This document shows positions 8,234 to 14,952 of a stretch of 24,014 bases of DNA, one piece after another; within the stretch, counting starts at the first letter, position 1; each line of letters begins with the position of its first letter. This DNA is from Scalindua sp964437425 (lineage in GTDB: Bacteria; Planctomycetota; Brocadiia; Brocadiales; Scalinduaceae), in contig CAYTGO010000046.1 of the NCBI GenBank assembly GCA_964437425.1, forward strand, positions 1 through 24,014, in the 5' to 3' direction. Below the pieces are notes generated by a model. That model made no database searches and was not told where the DNA came from. It worked only from the letters and a program-made list of their open reading frames with translations. The position numbers were made by a program, and so were the translations under genes.

Positions 8234-9988
8234 TTACTTTTTAACCTTTGCCTTAGCATCAATCACTCTTTTTCCTTTATAGTAGACATCAAGCTTTTTA
8301 ACACTTCTCCTGATTAGTACCTGTTCACCTATACTGATGATAGTACTCGTCGTCCAGTAAAGGGCAAGTCCAGAAGCAAAGTTATAAAGCATGATAGGAA
8401 ACATGAGCGGCATCATCTGCATCATTCTCTGTTGCATTTTTGCCTGAGGATCATCTCCGGAGGTATTTTTTGGTGTTAGTTTCATTTGTATAAATGACGC
8501 TACACCCATCAATATCGGTAAAAGGTTAAACCACCCTCCAATAATCGGTAAGGTAAACGGCAATGCGAATAGTTGATCAGCTGCAGACAAGTCACCGATC
8601 CAGCCCACGAAAGGTGCCTGCCTCATCTCAAAGGAGGATTGAAGCGTCCTGAATAAAGCAAAAAATACCGGCATTTGAAGCATCATAGGAAGACAACCAC
8701 TCATGGGATTCGCCCCATGTTCCTTAAACAGCTTCATCTGTTCCTGTCCCACCTTCTTCTTATCACCTTTATGTTTTTCTTTTAACTTGGCGATAAGAGG
8801 CTGCAACTGCTGCATCCTGACCATCGACATCTGGCTTTTTCTCGTTAAAGGAAAGAGTACCAACTTTACTAGAAAGGTAAGCACCAGTATGGCAACACCA
8901 TAATTTGGAATAACGCTATACACCGAATTTAGTATCTTCACAAGTACCTTACAGATCGACCTCATCATCCCATAGTCATAATCTAAAATTGACAAAAGCC
9001 CTTCGCATTGATTTAACGCCTTTGTCTCTTTAGGCCCAAGATAGAAAACATAATCATGCCGTTTTTCACCCTGCGGCGGTATCGCTATTTTTGCAGTATG
9101 AAGTTCTACGTTAAAATCAACTGCATGGTTATCTTGATAAACAAGATCAGGGTTATCAAATGACTCAGCTGTCGCCGCAACTACTCTGCAGCCTTTCAGA
9201 GGCTCTAAAGCAACTGCAAAATATTTATTAGTAGTACCGGCTAATTCGATACCAACCGATTCATTCTTATAAGGCATATTCTTTACTTCTGTATGCGCGA
9301 TCTTCGTCTTAGCCTTACCCCCCTTGCCCACGTCTATACCAACTATTGACGCAAGGCTGGAAGTCTTGCTTACCTCGGGATAAACACCATTTGCAGCCGT
9401 TATTGTGTATGATGCATTTATGTCAGAATCAGTAGTGTTCTGTATAGTAACCGCCACATCAAAATAATAATTACCGCCCTTTAAAGATATCTCCTTTGTT
9501 ATTTGAATTCCATTCTCTAACAGTGCAGCAAAAACAACTCTGTCAGGTCCTTTCTCAACCACCTTATACCTACGGGTTTTTGATTGATATCTTTTGTCAT
9601 CCATCAATTCAATACTTAGTGGTAGAGAATCTGGTTTAGACGACTTTAGCAACTCCAATGTCTCTGTTTTTTCAGGATTTTTGAATTCTGGCAAGATTAC
9701 AGACTTTAGCGCGGCACCTTCATTTGTCCACACAGATCTCATCACATCGTTTTGTATCAATATGTAGTCCTGCAAATCTGTGTCATCTTGAACAATCTTT
9801 TCAATCTTCCGGTCCTGTACCTCTACCCCGGTGCCTATTTCATTCTCAAATTCTCCCTGCTCAAAAGTTTCTTCTGCAACTTCTTCCGAACCTTTTTCAC
9901 CGGACTTCTTATCCGGCTGCATTGAATTGAAGAAATAAAGCATTAGAATTCCACATAGGAATAAAGCTATTAATGCTTTCTTGTCCAT
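8234..9988 (-). CDS. yidC: Membrane protein insertase YidC
   Basis: Inner-membrane insertase that integrates membrane proteins alone or with SecYEG. The 584 residues fit the long Gram-negative type. A single N-terminal membrane anchor (residues ~4-22, ALIALFLCGILMLYFF) is followed by an acidic linker and a large periplasmic beta-domain to about residue 350. The five-helix insertase core starts near SVIPNYGVAILVLTFLVK and contains the basic RKSQMSMVRMQQLQP stretch and NPMSGCLPMMLQMPVF. The tail is Lys-rich. The ATG at 9988 has AGGA 3 nt upstream. The gene sits between the Trm112-like zinc ribbon gene (100 nt gap) and mnmE. No rnpA or rpmH lies beside it, unlike many genomes. Confidence 0.97.
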   Translation of the reverse strand: MDKKALIALFLCGILMLYFFNSMQPDKKSGEKGSEEVAEETFEQGEFENEIGTGVEVQDRKIEKIVQDDTDLQDYILIQNDVMRSVWTNEGAALKSVILPEFKNPEKTETLELLKSSKPDSLPLSIELMDDKRYQSKTRRYKVVEKGPDRVVFAALLENGIQITKEISLKGGNYYFDVAVTIQNTTDSDINASYTITAANGVYPEVSKTSSLASIVGIDVGKGGKAKTKIAHTEVKNMPYKNESVGIELAGTTNKYFAVALEPLKGCRVVAATAESFDNPDLVYQDNHAVDFNVELHTAKIAIPPQGEKRHDYVFYLGPKETKALNQCEGLLSILDYDYGMMRSICKVLVKILNSVYSVIPNYGVAILVLTFLVKLVLFPLTRKSQMSMVRMQQLQPLIAKLKEKHKGDKKKVGQEQMKLFKEHGANPMSGCLPMMLQMPVFFALFRTLQSSFEMRQAPFVGWIGDLSAADQLFALPFTLPIIGGWFNLLPILMGVASFIQMKLTPKNTSGDDPQAKMQQRMMQMMPLMFPIMLYNFASGLALYWTTSTIISIGEQVLIRRSVKKLDVYYKGKRVIDAKAKVKK

Positions 9989-10030
9989 TTATCCTGTTCC
10001 CCAAACTTCCTTGAATAAAAAATATAAAAA

Positions 10031-10069
10031 GTATTTAAATACGAACCAGGTTAAGCCGCTGTCGCGACA
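10031..10069. promoter_or_regulatory. Two perfect palindromes upstream of yidC
   Basis: GTATTTAAATAC (10031-10042) and TGTCGCGACA (10060-10069) are perfect 12- and 10-bp palindromes in the 100-bp gap before yidC. They could be operator-like sites or part of the yidC leader. No convincing promoter was found with them, so the role is open. Confidence 0.3.
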
Positions 10070-10088
10070 ATTGCAGGTAAAAACAAAA

Positions 10089-10265
10089 TCAATTCACCTC
10101 TTGATCTTTCGGCAACTCCGCTTCGTCTATCAACATTACTGGAATATCATCCTTCACGGGATACCGTCTACCGCAATTAGTACATACTATTTTGTCGTCT
10201 TCAAGTTTCACCTCAGTCTTACAGAGCGGACAGGCAAGTATATCTAACAGTTCTTTATCAATCAT
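10089..10265 (-). CDS. Trm112-like / UPF0434 zinc-ribbon small protein
   Basis: A 58-residue protein starting MIDKELLDILACPLCKTEV. It has two Cys pairs, CPLC (residues 12-15) and CTNC (28-31), then GRRYPVKDDIPVML, the hallmark of the UPF0434/YcaR (Trm112-like) family. Eukaryotic Trm112 activates methyltransferases; the bacterial role is not established. The ATG at 10265 has GAGG 8 nt upstream. It lies 66 nt after scpA and 100 nt before yidC on the same strand, so it is probably co-transcribed. Too short to be found by length alone, but the motif match is clear. Confidence 0.9.
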   Translation of the reverse strand: MIDKELLDILACPLCKTEVKLEDDKIVCTNCGRRYPVKDDIPVMLIDEAELPKDQEVN

Positions 10266-10331
10266 TAAAACAACCTCAACATTATTCTGTATAAGTCAAA
10301 GTATTTATCATTAAAACCGCTTGAATGCGAG

Positions 10332-11060
10332 CTAATTATTATTTGCAGTTATTTGGATATCGTCAAAATCCTGAGTCTGTTCAAGCTTAATTTCTTTTAA
10401 TCTCACTAACTCCAGTAAAGCGAGAAAGAAACCTATAAGCTCAGTTCTGCCCTGGCTGCCATGTAACAACTCCCCAAGTGAAATCGAGTGAGTCCTGTTT
10501 AATCTACCCAGAACCTTATCCATGTATATATGCACTGGTGTATCGTCATAGACTATATTCTGAATAACATCCCCCAGAGTCTGTTTCATGAAACCAGAGA
10601 AGAATTCTGCGAGTTTCCACACATCAACATCATCCAGATTCAGTTTATCATCTTCTTCTTTTCCTTCATCTATCAACCTCTCCTCTGGCCTGGAAAATCT
10701 CTGACTTCTCTCCTCCGACAATTTTGTCATTGTTGAAGAAGCTTCCTTGTATCTTTTGTATTCCAGGAGTTGCTTTACCAGTTCCAACCTCGGATCTTCC
10801 ATATCCTCCTCATCAATTTCTTCACTGCGAGGTAAAAGCGTTTGAGATTTTACATACATTAATGTAGAAGCCATAACGAGAAAGTCTCCTGCCAACCCGA
10901 TATCTATACTCTGCAACTCATTTAGGTAAGCCATGTATTGATCTGTAATTTTAGTAATTGGTATATCATATATATCGACCTCTTCTCTGCGTATTAAGTA
11001 AAGAAGCAGATCCAACGGACCATTGTATGTATCAAGATCAATTTTATATTCTGTCTGCAT
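10332..11060 (-). CDS. scpA: Segregation and condensation protein A
   Basis: Kleisin subunit that bridges the SMC dimer in bacterial condensin. From the ATG at 11060 it has 242 residues, the usual family length. The N-terminus MQTEYKIDLDTYNGPLDLLL is the canonical start, followed by LIRREEVDIYDIPITKITDQY and DFLVMASTLMYVKSQTLLP. The C-terminal part, SFLALLELVRLKEI-like (GFFLALLELVRLKEIKLEQ), forms the winged helix that contacts an SMC head. A TTG at 11081 would add seven residues and overlap the upstream M50 stop; I prefer the ATG because it matches the family start. No scpB is nearby, but smc is in the same window. Confidence 0.95.
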   Translation of the reverse strand: MQTEYKIDLDTYNGPLDLLLYLIRREEVDIYDIPITKITDQYMAYLNELQSIDIGLAGDFLVMASTLMYVKSQTLLPRSEEIDEEDMEDPRLELVKQLLEYKRYKEASSTMTKLSEERSQRFSRPEERLIDEGKEEDDKLNLDDVDVWKLAEFFSGFMKQTLGDVIQNIVYDDTPVHIYMDKVLGRLNRTHSISLGELLHGSQGRTELIGFFLALLELVRLKEIKLEQTQDFDDIQITANNN

Positions 11061-11073
11061 TTTGATTATTATA

Positions 11074-11706
11074 TCAGCCAATCATAAAGGTCATAAAAAG
11101 ATTCGCGAAAAATATCGTTGGAGGCCAGATTATATATGACAATATCGGTATATGGGCAAAATTACCCAGCAAAATCACCCCAATCAGGATAAATGGACCA
11201 TACCTACAGATGTTTTCGTAGCCGGGAAGCATCTGGCGAGGCAAAAACCCTTTCAGAATATGTGAACCATCTAAGGGGTACAACGGAATACAATTAAAAA
11301 TGGCCAAAATCAGGTTAATCATTATCAACTGTTTCAAAACTTCAAACAGATCTGATGTAACCGCAGTAAACTTATATAATACTTGGAATATTAAACCAAA
11401 AAACAGTGCCGAAACAAAATTTGAAATCGGCCCTGCAGCGGAAACAAGCACATCATCGCGCCTGGGATGTTTAAAATAACTGGGATTTACTGGTACCGGC
11501 TTGCCCCATCCAAAATGAGCAAATATGAAGCAAATTACTCCCAGAGGGTCTAAATGCGCTAACGGATTTAGAGTGAGACGCCCTTGCATTCTGGCCGTTG
11601 GATCACCTAATTTATTGGCAGTCCAAGCGTGAAAAAACTCATGAATAGTTAACGCGTATAATATTGCGATTGCAAACGGTATTATACTTTTAAGATCAAA
11701 ACCCAT
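11074..11706 (-). CDS. Site-2 protease family M50 membrane metallopeptidase
   Basis: Intramembrane zinc protease-like protein of 210 residues with about five or six hydrophobic segments. The zinc motif HEFFH is at residues 22-26 in the first membrane segment. NCIPLYPLDG at 138-147 supplies the third ligand, Asp146. SAAGPISNF (~89-97) is also typical. It is the small YwhC/Rip3-like form without a PDZ domain, so it is not a clear RseP orthologue. The substrate is unknown. First gene of the long minus-strand operon, it starts about 23 nt after the predicted transcription start and ends 13 nt before the scpA ATG. Confidence 0.9.
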   Translation of the reverse strand: MGFDLKSIIPFAIAILYALTIHEFFHAWTANKLGDPTARMQGRLTLNPLAHLDPLGVICFIFAHFGWGKPVPVNPSYFKHPRRDDVLVSAAGPISNFVSALFFGLIFQVLYKFTAVTSDLFEVLKQLIMINLILAIFNCIPLYPLDGSHILKGFLPRQMLPGYENICRYGPFILIGVILLGNFAHIPILSYIIWPPTIFFANLFMTFMIG

Positions 11707-11735
11707 TCTAATTCATTTTGTATAGTAAAGTTGTC

Positions 11736-11764
11736 ATAGTATCACGCAACACATTGTATGTCAA
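11736..11764 (-). promoter_or_regulatory. Strong sigma-70-type promoter for the M50-scpA-yidC-mnmE operon
   Basis: On the minus strand TTGACA (11759-11764), a 17-bp spacer and TACTAT (11736-11741). Perfect -35 and 5 of 6 at the -10. Predicted start near 11729, giving a leader of about 23 nt to the M50 gene. Confidence 0.8.
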
Positions 11765-12024
11765 GCACAGAACATCGCCTACTACATAGTGCTATTACCC
11801 AGGTAAAAACCATGTTTTTTACCCTAAAACGCCTTAATCCATCTGCGACTATAATCAACAGAAACAGTCACAGGAAAGAGACAGAAGATGATTACCATAC
11901 ATTAACAAAAATGCCCGCATAATCTGGATTTACAAGATAAGGAGCGTGCAAACACCATTTCCATAACTTTCAAATGCGGTTCACACATTCCAAATGTTTA
12001 AAGTAACGCTTGTATAAAAATTGC

Positions 12025-12053
12025 TTGTACTGTAGCATAATTGCAATTATAAT
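12025..12053 (+). promoter_or_regulatory. Sigma-70-type promoter upstream of kdsC
   Basis: TTGTAC (12025-12030), a 17-bp spacer and a perfect TATAAT (12048-12053). The start would be near 12060, leaving a leader of about 285 nt to kdsC, unusually long. A second TATAAT at 12307-12312 is closer to the gene but lacks a recognisable -35. Confidence 0.55.
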
Positions 12054-12344
12054 AAATTCCTGATTCTCATAACCCATGTACAGAAACCACTTTAACAGAT
12101 GTTAAATAGAGAAAAATGCAATTTCAAGTGATGCATACAAAATATTTTATAGAAACAAATAAAAGCAGCTTTATGTTGTAGACAATGTTAAGAATAGCCA
12201 GTATTAAACCAAAGCAATTCTGACCAATAATTAATGGGTTACGGCAATTCCATTATAGAAGCCAAAATTTTCCCTCCTGAATAGTATTATTTTGTAAATG
12301 TACAGTTATAATTAACATCAATCTTCTAATATGAGGGCAATATA

Positions 12345-12845
12345 TTGAATAATGTGAAAATGGTTATTATGGATGTCGACGGAGTGCTCACCGACGGCAA
12401 GATAATATTAGATGCAAACGGAATTGAGTCAAAGGCCTTTTACGTACAAGATGGTTCTGCCATTACATATTTGCACCGTGCCGGTATAAAGACAGCGATT
12501 ATCAGCGGTAGAGCGAGCAAAGTCGTTGAGCTTCGGGCAAAAGAGCTGTGTATAGAAGATGTATATCTTGGCATACACAAAAAACTGGATGCATATGAAC
12601 AGATCCTCAAAAAGCACAAGATAAAAGATAGTGAAATCTGTTATATAGGAGACGATCTTATTGACCTCCCCATCTTGAGAAAAGTTGGGTTCTCAGTTGC
12701 GGTACCTAATGCGCCCTCAGAGGTAAAGGAAGAAGTTTCCTACATAACTGATGCCCCCGGAGGACATGGAGCTGTTCGTGAAGTAACGGAGAAAATATTG
12801 AAATCACAGGGCAAGTGGAATGAAATAATCTCAAGGTACTATTGA
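12345..12845 (+). CDS. kdsC: 3-deoxy-D-manno-octulosonate 8-phosphate phosphatase KdsC
   Basis: HAD-family phosphatase that converts Kdo-8-phosphate to Kdo for the LPS inner core. It has 166 residues, the compact capless size of KdsC. HAD motif I is DVDGVLTDG with Asp10 as nucleophile and Asp12 as general acid. Motif II is ISGR, and motif IV GDDLIDLP. PNAPSEVKE and TDAPGGHGAVREV near the C-terminus are KdsC-specific. The TTG start at 12345 has GAGGG 7 nt upstream; a GTG at 12354 or ATG at 12360 would remove residues before the motif. It is followed after 34 nt by the LptC-like gene, the classic kdsC-lptC order, so the pair probably serves LPS assembly. Confidence 0.93.
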   Translation: MNNVKMVIMDVDGVLTDGKIILDANGIESKAFYVQDGSAITYLHRAGIKTAIISGRASKVVELRAKELCIEDVYLGIHKKLDAYEQILKKHKIKDSEICYIGDDLIDLPILRKVGFSVAVPNAPSEVKEEVSYITDAPGGHGAVREVTEKILKSQGKWNEIISRYY

Positions 12846-12879
12846 AAATACTACTCTATCCTAAAACTGCATTTCAAAA

Positions 12880-14952
12880 ATGATAACTTTAAATATAAAA
12901 CAACGAAGATCCATTTATATTGGGATTATAATTATTTGTTTACTATTCTTAGCGTTATCAATCTCCGGGTTGTTTAGATTTACCACTTATGCCAAGAGAG
13001 AGAAGAATCCCACGTTAAAGGATGTCATAGACGAAGACACCAAGAAGAAACAGAAACTTTCTCGTGTATCTGAAACAGAAAATGTCTCCCAGGAGATTTT
13101 CGGCCTTTATTTGCCTACCTATGATGAAAACGGAAAGCCAGTCTCAGTAATAAGAGGTGCCTATACCGTATTCCTTAATAACAAAACCTACATAATCACC
13201 AAACCAGAAATAGAATTTGCAGGTGAAGACGAAAGCGATAACAACGGCGAGTCTAACCAGACAAAGGATGTTATTATAACAGCAGATACCGGAGAGATGG
13301 ATAATGCAAGCAAGAGTGGAGTTGTTTACGGCAATGTTATAAGCAGATTAGGAAGTGATCTGGAAATACATACAGAAGATTTTACGTATTCACCAGAAGA
13401 TAATATCGTGGACACAGACGGCCCGGCTACCGTACTGGGTAAACAAATGAAAGTTACCGGGGTTGGACTTGAAATTAATTTGTCTGAAGCAAAAGCAACA
13501 ATGAAGAATGATCCCGAAATGGAAGTAACAAATAATGAAAACGAAATGTTCTTATTCTCCGATGAAGGAGCAGGTACAGATAAAAATATTTCAGAACTTA
13601 TTTTTATACGAGCCAGTGGAGAGTTGGTCTTTGAGCACAAAAAAAGTCTTGCAACATTTTATGATAACGTACGTGTTTCCAGAGGCAAATCTACCATTTT
13701 CTCCGATAAACTGACAATACCATTTGACTCCGAATTAAAAAGCCTGGAACAGGTAATAGCAAGTGGTAATGTTTTGGCATCAGATGGTGAGAAAAATGCC
13801 AAAGGAGAAACGCTTACCTGGGATTCAGAAAAAGAGATTGCGATACTGGAAGACGATCCTGTTGCCGAATTCTTTGATGATAAGATAACAATTACTGCCC
13901 CCACGATTATGTTCTCTAAGGTTAACGGCAAGATGGATGTTCCTGTCGCCGGACAATTGACAACCCTGGTCAACTTAAAAAGCAAAAAACAAGATAACGA
14001 AGAAACAAACGAAAAGACAGAAATAATATTTGAATCTTCTGATAAAAAAGCAGTCTATGATACCATTACTATAGACTGGAACGGCAGAATGTCTTTTAAA
14101 CAGGATACAAACCTGGCAATCTTTGAAGAGGATGTTATTGTTACCAAAGAAGGCACAAAACTATACTGTGAAAGGCTTGAAATACAGTTTGACAACGAAA
14201 ATGATTCCGTGGAGGAATTGGAAGCCACAACGGATGTGTACCTGATTGAAAAGAAAGATGGCAAAATCAAAGAAGCACGTGGAGATAAGCTTATATGGGC
14301 CTCTACAAGAGATTATACTGTACTGTACGGTAACAATCCACTGGCTACAGTGATCGATGAAGACATGCAGGTGTCCGCACCAAAGATTACATTCTCAGAG
14401 ATTGAAGACAAAATGCTTGCCGAAGGAAAAGGGAACCTGATAGCAAAAACCAGCTCAGAAGAAGATGACGAAGAAGCTGGACTCCCGGAAACTGATAATA
14501 AAACTCCTACCGAAGAAGAAAGCGACCTGACAGCTAAAGACAGCTCAGAGAAAAAAGGCAAAAAGGCTGAAAATCTCATTATTAATTGGGACAAAGAGAT
14601 GATCTACAATGGACGGGACCAGGTCGCAAATTTTTATGAAATGATTAAAGTCATAAAGGGAAAGGACACGCTTGATTGCGACAGACTGGACGTTTTTTTC
14701 GACGGCGAGGACAAGATAGAAAAGGCCACAGCATTCGGAAATGTTTATCTTAATAGTCCTGAATCAGATAATACTGAAGGATTGGGAACTCTGCTTGAAT
14801 GGGATCTAATAAAAGACATGGCAGTACTTACAGGAAACCCTCTTGCAGAATTAAGACGATCAGGACAACGGACTTTTTCAAAAAAAATCTACTTTGATAT
14901 AAGTACAAAAAGGGTACATTGGGAAGGAAAACCACACTGGAAAATCTACTAA
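12880..14952 (+). CDS. lptC: Oversized LptC with tandem LptA/OstA-like repeats
   Basis: LPS transport protein anchored in the inner membrane and projecting beta-jellyroll into the periplasm. It has 690 residues against ~190 for LptC and ~185 for LptA. One N-terminal membrane helix (residues ~11-31) is followed by an LptC-like region (~65-225). Three related modules follow, at about 240-352, 393-512 and 566-679. Each runs from an 'ATFYDNV/AIFEEDV/ANFYEMI' strand through 'S/CDKL' and 'ASGNV' to 'WDSEKEIAIL..DPVAE' and 'APTIMFSKVNGKM'-type segments. An acidic linker (~523-550) separates modules two and three. kdsC lies 34 nt upstream; no separate lptA or lptB follows. Module homology is from internal comparison. 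No clear SD precedes the ATG. Confidence 0.82.
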   Translation: MITLNIKQRRSIYIGIIIICLLFLALSISGLFRFTTYAKREKNPTLKDVIDEDTKKKQKLSRVSETENVSQEIFGLYLPTYDENGKPVSVIRGAYTVFLNNKTYIITKPEIEFAGEDESDNNGESNQTKDVIITADTGEMDNASKSGVVYGNVISRLGSDLEIHTEDFTYSPEDNIVDTDGPATVLGKQMKVTGVGLEINLSEAKATMKNDPEMEVTNNENEMFLFSDEGAGTDKNISELIFIRASGELVFEHKKSLATFYDNVRVSRGKSTIFSDKLTIPFDSELKSLEQVIASGNVLASDGEKNAKGETLTWDSEKEIAILEDDPVAEFFDDKITITAPTIMFSKVNGKMDVPVAGQLTTLVNLKSKKQDNEETNEKTEIIFESSDKKAVYDTITIDWNGRMSFKQDTNLAIFEEDVIVTKEGTKLYCERLEIQFDNENDSVEELEATTDVYLIEKKDGKIKEARGDKLIWASTRDYTVLYGNNPLATVIDEDMQVSAPKITFSEIEDKMLAEGKGNLIAKTSSEEDDEEAGLPETDNKTPTEEESDLTAKDSSEKKGKKAENLIINWDKEMIYNGRDQVANFYEMIKVIKGKDTLDCDRLDVFFDGEDKIEKATAFGNVYLNSPESDNTEGLGTLLEWDLIKDMAVLTGNPLAELRRSGQRTFSKKIYFDISTKRVHWEGKPHWKIY

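Larger units (their letters stand above)
11707..12344. other. Long AT-rich divergent intergenic region
   Basis: 638 bp between the divergent M50 and kdsC genes with no supported coding sequence on either strand. It holds the minus-strand operon promoter (11736-11764), an AT-rich hairpin with an 8-bp stem GGTAAAAA/TTTTTACC (11802-11823), and a plus-strand promoter candidate (12025-12053). The rest is low-GC sequence in which I see no known riboswitch core. It may contain the kdsC leader or an unrecognised small RNA. Confidence 0.5.
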
